64,000 bases of DNA from positions 17,662,146 through 17,726,145 of the forward strand of contig JAKCOZ010000001.1 in assembly GCA_022605955.1 (NCBI GenBank), written 5' to 3'. The stretch is from Rallus limicola (Eukaryota > Chordata > Aves > Gruiformes > Rallidae). The notes below the pieces were generated by a model. It made no database searches. It was not told the DNA's origin and saw only the letters and a list, made by a program, of their open reading frames with translations. Both the position numbers and the translations under genes were made by a program. This document shows, piece after piece, positions 9,701-21,720 of this stretch. How positions within the stretch are numbered: the stretch's first letter is position 1; each line of letters begins with the position of its first letter.

Positions 9701-11902
9701 ACTCCCACAGCAGTGTTCTAGTGAAATGAGTGAGGCTGGGCTAAAACCTCTATATATTTATTTGGATCATTCTATATTTGGATTGAGCAATCCTATTACC
9801 AAGCTGAAATTTAGGACTCTTTAGATACATTTTTTTTCTGGAAATAGCATGGGTAAATTATCAGCTCTGATAGGTGGGAGGATGAGGACGGCGCCTGAGA
9901 TCAAACAAGGGGAAAAGCAACAGACGTTTCTTCCTTTTCTATTAAGTGCATTTGAATATTTTCAGCCCATTCAGCACATGAATAGTTTCTGTGGATGGAC
10001 AAAATTAGTGGTTAAAGAGAAGCAGAATGCACCGAGTATGGGATGTGGGATATTGCAGTGCTGTTACACAAATCAATGAGATGCCTTCAGCAGGAGGTTT
10101 CAGTTCAGTTTAGATGACCTCTGAAGGAGGAGGAAAGGACAGTTGAGCCAGACCACCAGGATGAGTCTGTGCATGGAAAAATCTTCCATATAAAGAAAGG
10201 CAGAAATATTATCGAATAGGTGAAGGAGAGGAGGGGGGTGAGGGGGGAGGAAATGTACAGTGCAGGAGAAGATATGACTGCTAATCACTGTTTTTTATGA
10301 AACAAGAAGAAAAGAGAGTTTAGTGGAGAGTAGAAAGGCTTTCCACTAGAGAAGTGGAAAAAGGAAGCTTTCTTCCATCTGACAAAAGGAGGAAGTGGAA
10401 ATCCCTGATTTCATGTTTCTTGGAGTCCAGGTGCACAGTTGTACACAATGGTGGAAATTTCTGCGTTAAGTCCGGGATAATTACTGTGGTTGCAAATGCA
10501 TTTTTATTTAAACACTGCCATTCTGGAAAGCACAAGTCAAATTTGGATACTGAGAACTCGTCAAGAAATGCTCCTGGGAGACAGATGATCACATAAATAA
10601 ATGTCAGCTGCAGCATTTCTTAAATGTTCCTGCTCCAGTCGTTGCCAGCAATAAAGTCGTAGCGGTATCTTTTGGGCTGAGCATGGATCTACACGACCTT
10701 ACGTTCATTAAGTTTTGAAGACACCCGGCACTGAATTTTTCACTGTACTCCTCTCTTCAGCAGAGCTAAATTCACAGTTTAGGTCTGTGTTAGCCTGTGC
10801 TGCTAAGCTAGCGCTGCCTGCCATGGTTTACCGCGTCTTTCCTTAAAATCACCAGATGGCAGCAGAGCCATTTGTGGTCTCCTCTTGTCCTGAGCTGTGG
10901 TCACAGCTTCTAGCCGCGGATTCCAGCTTTGCGGGGTATGCAAAGGCAGCTATAACTACTGGGAAAGCGCTTGCCTCTACCTCTGCAAGAGATTTATGTT
11001 TTCCATTTATTGCCTTCACAAAGGCTGTGTTTAAGGGATTATTCTCTGGGTTTTTTTCTTCCTGATTCCTTGTTTTTCTCCAGAATCGCCCCAGTTTCAG
11101 ACACTGGTCTATACACGCACGCTAATGGCTGCATTCTTACGGTATGCTTGTTATATGCTGCCAAAATAATGCAAGGTAACTAACTTGGTTTTGGCTAAGA
11201 GCACATCCTGTCTCTGGAACCTGCAGAGGTTGACTCCCTGGCTCAGGGATGAAACTGGCTAGTAGCAATCTTGTTAATGGCACTGTTTGCTGCTGTTCCA
11301 CTGTTGTGGCTGTTTTTACTCAATAAAATGCTAAAAGCAAAATGTCAAGAGGAGAGAAATATCCCTAAGGATTAGAAAATCTAGAAAAATTTTTGTCTGG
11401 AACAATCATCAAGTTTCCCAAGTCTGAAATTTCTCATAAAAAGGAATAATTCCCAGACAGTTTCTCAGCTACAACCATTAAACACTGAGCCTCCATAGCA
11501 GCCCAATGGATGGGTGCACAGACAGGAAAGCAGCCTGGTCAGCTACATCAGTGCTGGGTTTTGCCTGCTTTCCCAGGAAACCTCACAGAACTTGAGAAGT
11601 TTCCAGGACCCATTCTGATTTCTGTGTCAAACCAAGAGAAAATTACCGCTGGTAGTCAGGATCTGGTCTCTGTGGGACCAATACCCCCTTTCCTGCCTGC
11701 TTCAATGGCAAACTGAGGAAGGGAATCTTTGTGATTCTTTGGGCTTGCTTCTGTTAACAGGAAAAAAACAAAACAATCCATGCTTTTATTCCTCCTGAAA
11801 TAATTTGCTTCAATGGAGTTTTAGGGCTGGAAATGGATCAAGACAACTGTGTTCAAACCTACTGAAAAGAGCACAGCCCTTGTTATTGATTTCAAAACCA
11901 CC
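6731..11902. other. non-coding stretch
   Basis: No supported gene. It includes a G-rich purine tract at about 10219-10250, a TATA-like TATATAAGG at 9045-9053 without other promoter features, and the CpG-retaining block at 10620-11150 listed separately. Open frames (up to 115 codons) lack domains. Confidence 0.5.
10620..11150. promoter_or_regulatory. CpG-retaining block, candidate conserved non-coding element
   Basis: In a CpG-poor background this block keeps many isolated CpGs (for example around 10635-10735, 10810-10835, 10914-10935 and 11110-11125) without being GC-rich. It also carries AT-rich homeodomain-like strings (CATTAAG, GCTAATGG). That pattern is common in constrained, unmethylated regulatory elements. 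No conservation data were available. Confidence 0.3.
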
Positions 11903-12280
11903 TGTCCTGGTTCTGGCCAGGCCAGAGTTAACCTACCCATGCAGCCAGCCCAGGTGAGTTGAGTTAGCCTGGGCTGTTTCCATGCCACCTGACATCATTT
12001 CCCCATAAAAGAGGCTGGTTAGGGATGGGTGATCTGGGATGTCTCCAGGGTAGTCTGAGTGTGGTCAGAGTGCTAGGTCAGTCCTTGTGTTGATGCAGTA
12101 CTCAATGTTATCATTGGGTCAGTAAGGTACTCTGTGTTATCACTGGGTGATATTTGCTGGGGGCTGTTACCGTTCCCCTTTCACGGTCATTTGGTCAGTA
12201 AACTGTCTTTATCTCATTCCATGGAGGCTCTGCCTGTTTCCCCTCTGGGAGTGAGCCCTGTTTGGGGCTGAACCACCACA
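11903..12280 (+). mobile_element. solo LTR of an endogenous retrovirus (ERVL-like)
   Basis: The element starts TGTCCTGGTTCTGGCC and ends GAACCACCACA, giving TG...CA ends with a partial terminal inverted repeat. It is flanked on both sides by the identical 5-bp duplication CCACC (11898-11902 and 12281-12285). A 5-bp duplication and these ends fit class III (ERVL) avian retroviruses. Inside are a TATA-like ATAAAAG (12005-12011) and a variant polyadenylation-like AGTAAA (12198-12203). No gag, pol or env sequence adjoins it, so it is a solo LTR left by recombination between two LTRs. The intact duplication suggests a fairly young copy. Confidence 0.85.
12099..12151 (+). repeat. imperfect tandem duplication inside the solo LTR
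   Basis: Two copies of a unit of about 24 bases with a period of 29: 'tactcaatgttatcattggg' (from 12099) and 'tactctgtgttatcactggg' (from 12128). They lie in the middle of the LTR, downstream of its TATA-like box. This may be a family feature or private to this copy. Confidence 0.7.
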
Positions 12281-12591
12281 CCACCTTTACCAAACTCTCA
12301 CAAAATAAAAAAATGCTGCTGCAGTCAGCAGGAGGCAGATGGAGGCTTTTACACTCAGGGCTGTCAAACTGGATAGTAACCTGTGAAATTACCAAATTTT
12401 TTTTTTTAATTGATACCAGGGGTTTGTGCATCTGGAAACCTTCCCAAGATTAAGGCCTTAATTTGTATTCCCACAAGTGTCCCTATTACAATTTGGTGGT
12501 GGAATGAATCCCCCAAACTGGTATTATTCCACCTGTTTAGAAGCCCTCTTTACGTGGCCAGAGTTGTGAAAAGGTAGTAAGTGGAATAGCA

Positions 12592-12647
<56 letters not shown>

Positions 12648-15600
12648 ACTCACACATTTAGGGCTGTGAACTTTCCTTTCCTCATTCTCCCCTCTACTTA
12701 ACTTTCTCCATGCTGTCTTCAGCAGTGGTTGGGAGTTTGAAATAGGCTTAAAGCAAAAATACATGCTCTCTTTTATTATAAACATATTTCAAGGGGAAAA
12801 TGGATTATACTTTTATTGGACCTAATGCATTCAATTGAAGCAACTTTTATTATTTGAAAACAAAGTTTTGTTATGCAAACAAAAGGGTAAGTGTTACCCA
12901 CTATGCCAACTCGAAGCATTTTCCTATAGCTCATTTTTAAAATGGCCTTTAGGATTTATTTTACTAAATCAAACCTCAGGAAGGATAAGCTTGCGGGGGG
13001 AAAATCACTGCATTAGAGGTGATAAAATGAGAAATGAGAGACAAACATCAGTGCAAACTCATCAGCATCAGAATAAACTCAGAAATAGACATCCTACATT
13101 TCCATAATGCAGTCAGCTGCCACTACAGAGACAGGGATCTATTACCTCCGTTTATACTGCTGCTAACTTAATTTATAGCAATTTATTCTATAAAAGTAGA
13201 CAGTAACTTGACTGGCTGGGGAAAAAAAATTCCCCTTTGTGCTGAAAATAAAAATGATAATGCACATAATAGATTTCTGAAAGTGATTTGAATGGCCAGT
13301 TAAAACACAAGGTGAGTTAGACTTATTTTTAGTAAATCTCAGCACAAATTACCTACTTCCATATGCACATTTGTAGGTGGATCGATAAAGGGCAGAGCTG
13401 GGACATTTACTTAGTAAGATTGGATGGGTCCAGGTTAGCTCATGACTTGCAGGCTTCTTTTACTGGGGTTGCATGGGAGGATGAAGTGAGAACCAGGGTG
13501 GGCACAGTTCCCTCAGGGCTGGGGTAATCAGGTGCCTTTTCATGATCAGGACTGTGAGAAAAGGTCTGATACAGCTCTGTCCTGGTAAAAATGAGCAGCT
13601 CACGTCATTTCTGTCCAGATGGTGAAGAAAAAGCACCAAACTTTCCACAGCTTTCAGTCTGGTGAGGTGCCTGTAAGATATCTTGCAAGCAGACATCGGT
13701 GTGTTCTGCTTTTGCTCCAAACAGCTGACTGAAGTCCCAGACTGGGCATCCCTCATCAGGGTGTCTTAGCTTGGACCCAGCCCTGTCCTCACCACTGCTG
13801 CTCCATGTTGGGTCTGGGACTGATTGCAGCCTGTCAGATTGACTCTGGAACGTGTTAGCAATGGTTTGCAAGATACCATGAAGATATACCTAAAGATGTT
13901 GAGATCTCAGCCCTTTGGGTGAGATTGCATCCCAGCTTGTTAAAGCACATGGCCCAGCTCAGTTAGACCTGTTCCACTCTCACCCAGTGGTCCTCAGTCT
14001 CTTCATTCCCTGAGAAGGAATCTGGACCTTCTCCTTCACAAACAAGCCTCTTGTTGAGAAGCTTGCTTTTCTTAAGTACCTTTCAGGCCCCCTTAGAAGT
14101 AGTTCATGAGCCTCTAGGGATCCATAAACCAGGGGCAGAAAAGCATGGCTCTAGAAAGTCTAAGGGATATAATCATCAGCCTACAGGTAAACGTGCTTAA
14201 ATGCTTTGCTGATCAGAGACAGACTGCTGAACTGGGGTCTTGAGAATTGCCTTGCGACCACAGTTATTCCCTTTATGACAAGATCTTGATCTTGAAATTG
14301 AGGTGGAACATTTTCCTGTTGCAACATAACCTGTTTTTGCAGGGGAAAGTAAAGAAAAGAAAGGACTGGCAATAGTTTGTGGCAGTCTCTGACCAGGATA
14401 AAAATAGCTGGGAGCAGAGAAAAATTAGGAGTACTGTCAGTGCTGTGCAGATCCCACCAGGTTTGAATAAAATGGGATGAGGTCGCTATGAACTGAACGG
14501 CGTGGACTGAGACATAAAAGAAGTGTAACACAAAACCAGCAAGGTCTGGTGTATCTGATAGTGGAGACTCTGGGTGGAGAGAAGCATGGCAGTTTGCATG
14601 ATACCTGCCTGCAAGCTTTCTGGCTCCAGACACTGCTGGGTCAGAAGAACCTCACATCCCACAACAATGCCGTGAGTGAAAAGAAGCCCCTACCATAGTT
14701 TGTAGCCCACTGATTCCACTGGATCTGGGGCACCCCCAGTGCGCCCAGGGTTAATGGGTGAGCTTGTCCTCGTGGACCTTCACTTCAGAACAGTGAGGGC
14801 TCCAGTGACAGCCCATGTTTCTCACCCCAGATTTCCCCATGCTTTCCACCACCTGGAGGCCTCCAATCCACTTTCACCTGAGCAGCTGCAGGTTGGCATT
14901 GCATCCCCATCTCCCACAGCTGTGGAAATTGCTGAGGTCTATGCTGCTGTGCAGGAGCATCTTGAGGGAGGACAGGCAGCATCCTCAGCCCCACAAACTG
15001 CTGCTGCATGTTCTCCCTGCAGCATGGTAACTCGCCTGGCATACACAAAATTCCCACAAGTCCCACTTGAAGGCTCACAATGTGGATGGTGGGAAAGGCC
15101 AGTCCTGAGTGTAAACTCATAGGCTGTTATCTACGATAAGCATCACTGATTTTGCCTGTGTCAGTGCTCAGGATCAAACTTATGGTTGCACTACTTTGTC
15201 AATGCCTGCGCTGCTTCAGATGTGATCTTAGTAAGAATTGTTGTTGATAAAACAAAGCTGGACTGTGTTCAAAAGCCAAACGGATTCTCTCTGCTTCAGG
15301 CCCTGGACCCCTTAATTTGCTGATACCAGAGGCTTATCCAGCTGCTAGCCACAAACTCTTCCTGCTGTGGGACTGCACTGTATTATGTTCCTGCTCTGCC
15401 CAAAGGGAAACCAGGAGACAAGGGAAGTGTCGACTTTAGAAGGACTTTTGATTTAATATTTCAAAGCTTTACAAAAGATGCAGGCAGGGGTCTGTGTGGA
15501 TTCCTCATTCTAACTGAGAGCTCCGATTAAGAAAAACAAGCTGTTGATTCATTGATGCAGGTTTTTGTTGTGCAAACCAGCAGGGCATTGATTTATAGTA

Positions 15601-18600
15601 GGTGAGAATCTAGGACTGAGTCTGGTAGCCCTCATCATGAGTAAGCATACAAAAAACTTTATAGGAGCATAAAAGGATAATGTTTCTTGTCCTTATTGGT
15701 TTTTAGCTGCTTAAATACTGCCCACTTCAGTACAGTATTTAATCAGTTATTACTCAGAGGATTAATAACTTTGAGGGTCTGCCATCTTGCACATCAGTTA
15801 AAACGTCCTAACAGGCTAAGAGGGCACAGGCAGATTTTTCTGAGCTTCTGTGTACTGCAGCCTCTGTGACAGTCTTTCCAAATCCATGCAGTCATGCAGA
15901 TCATGCTGGCATGTGTAGCAGCATGGTGGGAAGGAAGGAAAATCTCTTTCCTTGTGTATGGTAAGAGATGACAGGTCTGAGCCACAGTGAAACAGGAGAC
16001 CAGCTTGGCTGTAGGAAACAAAAAGCAAGACTACACGGCGGTGAGGAGTAGCACTGGAGTGTTGAAATGCAAAGGGACAACATGCACGCAAGTTGAAGAC
16101 TTCTCAGTGTACAGTAGGCACCAAGAGTAAAAAAAAAATAATTGTCTATGATTTCAAGCCTAATTGCTGCTCCTTGAGGGCCTCAGGATAACATAATGTG
16201 AAAGGAAGGTCTTGCTAGGAAACATGGTTTCATAAAGTTTTGAACTCCAAAAGCTTTGATCACAGGGCTGATTTGTGTCCAATTCAACCCAACATAATGT
16301 ATAAGACAGCTCATGACAGCATTTTGGATAGCAATCATATGTAAAGCTGGATTTTGCTTTGTTTGGCCACCCATGAGAGAGAAATTACGAGTCCATTAGC
16401 AGTGCAATATAATGCATTCAAATACAACACATACCAAACCAGTCAGCTGCTGCAGGTACAGACAACATCGTATGTTGCATTCAAATAGCTGTGGTGTTCG
16501 GTCTGTGGAACTCCATGAGGTTTGTCTTCAAGTGCCTTTCTGCTCTGAAAAGCAGGCTCTAAAAAGCTCAGTGTGGATCCATGTTTATTGCATTGCTCTA
16601 ATCCTTATCAGATCACACTCCATAAAAGAAGATGCTTCCTTCCTTCTATTTGCCAGCTGAAGGTGGGATTAGAGAAGAAAGATGGATTGTTCTTCCATGT
16701 CAACTCAAAGAGAAGTGATACATGAATGATTTTATCCCATGACATTTTCCACTATGCTTGGGCAGCCTTTTTTGTCTCACCTAGTAACATTGTTGCAGGA
16801 TCATTCATCACAGTATTTGCTTTTTATAGAAACCAACTTTGCCTTCCCTGCCCGGTGTCATTTAGGTTAAGACAAGTGTTCCTGGAATGGCTCAGATCAG
16901 TTGATCAGCTAAGAAGCTGTGGTATGGCCTCCTTCTTTTGACGTCTGTTCTCAAAGGTCTGTCCAGCCTCAGACCCCCAGGGCTAGGTGAAAAACACCAT
17001 CAGACACCAAAGGGTGTGCATCTGCTTGTGCTTGCATGAATCAAAATCCCTTGCTAACAGATGAGAGGGGAGACATGGGGTACTGAACACATCTGCCAAA
17101 TATGCCTGTGAGAAAGGCTGAGTACAGTTTTACTGTGCTGAAGTGGGATGTGATGATTGTTCTTTTTCAATAGCTGCTGACTGGGCCTTCTGGGTCTCAC
17201 CTAATTTTCCTAAGTAGCTGAGTCCTACCCTTCCTCTCCTCCTTTCTTTCTCCTTATTTCATGAAGTTTTTCCTCTTGATTCAGCAAGGTGGCATGGATG
17301 GAGACATGCTGAGGCTTTGGCTCTGTTCTCAAAAGAGGGGTCTCCAGGAGGCAGGGGACAGAAGGGACAGGTCAGGAGGAACAAGGCAGAAAAGGCTCCA
17401 GGAGATGCGAGCTCCACCACAGCACGGTGTCCTTGGGGTTTGTGTTTTATGGAGTGATAAGTTACACCTCAGAGTCTTATGGTAGGGGTGTCCTCAGGTA
17501 CCTCTTCCTTATGGATTCTCTCATCTCTGTGAGAGCTGAGCTCACTCTTGAAAGCTGTTTTTCATCTGTGCTATTCAAGACTCTCTACCACTCAGACAGC
17601 TTTTGTTCACTGACTTATTGGGACATAACAGTCTCTGACCCCCCTTTGTCCAATCTGGCTGGTATCACAATCAGTCTGTTCAGAAGTCACTCATGTGAAA
17701 GCAGGGGGATGGAAACTAGATGGCTTTATTGGCCTTTTATATTAGCCTTGTTTCCATGGAAGATCCATGTAACAAGTGAAGATCCAATGAGTTTTCCAAC
17801 AGCTAAGGAGATGGCTTATAATACTGATGCATCTGGTTTCTTCTGATATGTCTGTGGGTCTCTTGATCTACTCTGCAGACAGTCTGCTGGGAAATGCTTA
17901 TAGTAAGCAATCTTTACTTTTCCCAAGCGGTCTTTGCAACATGCTTGTTTACTTTCTTCCTAACACACCTTGCAGCGAGGCCATGATCTCATGTGAAGTC
18001 CTATTTACACTGTCTTTACAGAAACAATTACACTTACTGCTTTAATTAGCAGTGAGCTCGTCCTTCCCTTCCAAAATTGAAAGATGAACTTCCCATAGCT
18101 GCAGCTGTACAGCTCTGGCTGGTGTTAAGATCATACAGGTGCATGATAGTAAGCACCCACCCTCCTTCAAGGTTCCCACATGGTATTGCTGTGGAAGGAG
18201 AATCCTGTTCACATTTTTCCGAGAATAAACTGCTCAAATCCCTCCATAATCTCTAAGGGAGAGGAATTAACTTAGAAATAAACACTGCCTTCAGATACAA
18301 GCTGCTTATCTGAGTGCTGGGCAGGGGCTTTGTAGAGGAACCCCTTAGGAGGCACTCTGTTGCATGCTTACCCTCTGAAGAAAGCATTCAAGCAGTGAAC
18401 CCTCCAGCAAGAGACAGTGATACAGTTTAAACTACCCTCCTTAGCCACCCCAGGAGCCTTTAGCAGGTTCCCCTGGCTGTTGGTGCTGCTTTGACACAGG
18501 GTGTCTCTGTCTTTGCTGTGTTGCCTCACATCCACAACCTTGATGGTCAGGTGGAGTTCAAGGACTGCTGCCTTTGCCAGCATCTCCAGCTGTGTGTGCT

Positions 18601-21407
18601 TGAGATTTGGTGGTGATGCTCCCCTGCCCCCATGCTGGCTGTGCAGTCCATAAATGGCCCTTGTTGATCTTCATTGCTGTCCTTGGGCCTTGACAAGGTC
18701 TTCTCCTTGTGAATGGTGGCTGGGGATTAGCAGATTGGTAGTAATCTTGTAAGAGGGAAGTCACCTGTGAGGTAATAATTATCCTCTTCCTTAAGGTCAG
18801 TTTAGAGGAAGGTGGGAGCAAAGGATATTTTCCTCCTTTTATATCAGTACAAGAGAAACAGGGAAAACAGACCCTCTGCTCTGCCTAAGCAGCCACATGA
18901 GCAAGTGGATGTGAAGGGGCCAGAAAGGGCAATTCTCTCCTTCCCCATCTCCATCCCCATCCCCTGTTAAGGGCAGAGAAGAGAGAGGGGAGTCAGTGCC
19001 CAGAGAGGACACTGCTGATAGTCCAAGAAGTGATGAAAACCTGCTGGGAGTCTCTAACAGACACGGGAGGAAAAAGTGAACAGTTGATGAGTGGAACCAA
19101 TGAGGCCTGGTTTCAATTAATTTTTGTCTCATGGTCGATTGTCAGTCTAATTGAAACTTTTGCTGTGGTTGGGTCCTTTATAAGGCTTCTCATCCGTGTG
19201 GGCTGACTTGAGTCTAATAAGCTGTGTGTCCAGCCTGCAGACTTTCCATTGTTTGGAACACAGGGATTCTGTTCTACATTTGGACATCTGGACATTGTCC
19301 TTTTTTTTTTTTAATTTTATGAAAAGCTTTCATTTATGCCTGTCATGCTGGTGAAATTAAGCTAGAAATGTACAGGAAAGAGAGAGAGAAGGAAAGGCAG
19401 ACAGCTGAGTGGACATACACATGTGCATGAACACCTTGGCACAAAGAGCACAGCTGTGAGAATCCCGTTTCCTTAGAAAATCTGGATCAAAAAGTCTCAT
19501 GCTTCAGCAACTGGAAGATGGACTAAAATACCCTGAGAGCCTTGAGGAAGTGAAGGACCATGCAAATGGGATGCTTAGTTTTTATTGTCCAGCTTCTCCC
19601 ATTGTTCTAGAGAAGGACAAATGCCACACATGATGCCTGAAATCTCCTGCCAGCATCTACCTCCAGCTTCTCCCCTGCAATTATCTTTTAAATGGAAGAA
19701 AATTGTTTTCTGCTCTCGATCTCTCACTGCTGCTTTCTTCATCTTCTTTTTTTTTGCCCATAAACATCATGAAATCATCACTTGAAAAGAGGGAGAGAGG
19801 GAGAGATTAATTAAGAAGCTTGTATTCCAGTTTGAGGCTTTCACTGATAATCAGAAACTGCTTGAGTTGCGCTTTCAGGGGTTTGTAATATGAACAGAAT
19901 CTCTGGATGGGGAGACAGGCTGTAATTAATTTCTCTCTCCAGGACGATTACAGATATAAATAGTAAAACAAAGACAGGCAAATTCCAGCAGAGGTGCCCG
20001 TGTTGCACACACTCCATCATAATGCTCAATAGCAGATTATTTTCTACTCAAGGTCAGTGGTTCACAGCATAGAAAAGATGCGGCACTGGATTTCAAGGGG
20101 GTCACTCTTCCTGGCCTTTGCTAGCACACCACCTGATAAAGATCGCTTTCAGCCACTTTTCCAAGTGTCAGGCATAGCAAAGAAACTTTCTCTTCTCATC
20201 CTGTCCCTGCAGCATGAGAGACCTATCCTGTGGAGGGCTGGCAGCAGAAACTAGTTAAGCTGGGGTAGTTTGGTTGTGAATGCAGTAGTATTGTGCAACG
20301 CAGGAAACCTTAGGGAGGAGATGAAAGGGGGGATTGGCAGAAAGTAGCTGCTTTTGAGCATCTTAGGTTTTATAGAAAAAATTAAATGCCTTGCTGCCAG
20401 GGCTCTGCAGCAAGTTTCAAAAGAAAGAGCAAGCCTAGTGTTGCAGCACTGAGCAAGTTTGCAGACAACCAGCAAAAGTGGCTGTGGTATCAGGACGCCA
20501 ATTTGCTTCAGTAGGTGCCATCTCCACAGTGTCTTCAATATGTAATGTTGTGCTGCTGAAGAAAGCCTGGGGAGAAGAGGGAGAAGACTAGGCTTACAAA
20601 GGTTTGTGTGCTCTTCAGCGGCCTGGGCGATGCCTTGGGCCACATCCTGAAAGACAGCAGGGGGTAGGGCAGGGGGAGAACATGTTCTTCCTTTCACATC
20701 TCCTGGGGACGGGGAGATGTAATGTTCCTGGAGGTGTGCCTCTTCCATATGCCCCTTGGTCCAAAGCTAAGGGAAAGCCAATGTGGTAACAGCCAGCTCT
20801 TTCCTAAAGCTCTTCATTAGCAGCCATCACCGTTTTTTCAAAACAGATCAAAAGCATCACTGGCTATTTTATAGAGAGGGACAATGAGGCATGAGAAAAC
20901 ACAGAGCAATGCACTCGGTCTCTGCTAGCAACAGATACTGTTTTCTGTGTCCCATATTGTGCCTGGCACAAAACCTACAGCCTCCTTTTAGGGCAAATAA
21001 GCTCAAAAAAAGCTAAACTATGAGCAGCTTCCAAAGCAAGTTAATGCCATAGCAATGAAAACTGCTCCCCTTGTTCTCTTCAGGCTTGTCAACAGCAGCA
21101 TCAGGTTCCAGCACTGGGTGTATGCAAGTAGTAGGAATGAGGGTAATGAGGTCTGCACGCTTTCTGCTGGGGTGTATGTAGAGATTTCACCAACTTGTTC
21201 TCGTACTGACAATGTACCTAAAATAAAGGTCTTTGCTTTGAAGACAGTGAGTCCAGTATCTACTTATAAATAAGCAGAAAGGAAACAATAGTCAGGGACT
21301 GGCTGAATAATGCAGTAGAGTCCCTTCCAGAGGAAAGGAAGGATTGAGCTGACAGTGGTTCAGAAACTGTTGTTTGTCAGGTGAAGAAAAATGTAGGAGA
21401 TATTGAA
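12281..21407. other. non-coding stretch
   Basis: No supported gene. It contains the TG/TA microsatellite at 12592-12645, T- and A-rich homopolymer tracts (for example near 19301) and an AG-rich patch near 19378-19400. The longest open frames (150 codons on minus at 14181-14633; 139 on plus at 17427-17846) have no recognisable domain and unremarkable composition. Confidence 0.5.
12592..12645 (+). repeat. compound (TG)n(TA)n microsatellite
   Basis: About six TG units run directly into about twenty TA units. It is likely length-polymorphic and prone to assembly error. Confidence 0.95.
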
Positions 21408-21720
21408 AGGTCCAGAGAAGGTCAATGAAGATAGAAGTGTCATTGAATTTATAGATTATGAGAGATCAGAGTGACTCTTTAGCCAGAAATGATGACTAGT
21501 TAGAGGGAGACTTGTCTAAGACATTCACAATGATTAAAGACGGAAAGTGAAATTGATTGCTCCTTCCTTTCTTACTTTTTTAAAAAAAGCCCTCTGTCCT
21601 GCAACATGGGAACAAGGGGTCACTCACTGAAATTAAAGGGCAGCAGCTTTAGACCTGATAAAAAGAAATCTTTTAACTTTTAAAAATGCTGCATGTAGTT
21701 TATCCGTGGAATTTATCGTC
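21408..21720 (+). mobile_element. ancient CR1 LINE remnant
   Basis: Plus-strand match to the old reptile/bird CR1 3' half. Landmarks are 'ggtccagagaaggtcaatga', 'acaatgattaaaga', 'gggaacaaggggtcactcac' then 'tgaaattaaagggcagcagc', and 'gtttatccgtggaattt'. The order is right but there are gaps and many substitutions, which indicates old age. Confidence 0.7.

Noticed and set aside
10219..10250. G-rich purine tract, possible G-quadruplex
   Set aside because: Only two long G runs separated by a short spacer, so canonical four-run folding is not clearly supported.
11816..11870. Possible CR1 tail (ttttagggctggaaatggat)
   Set aside because: Too short and diverged to separate from chance.
14181..14633. 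150-codon minus-strand frame
   Set aside because: No domain or codon bias; length is within what chance gives in 64 kb.
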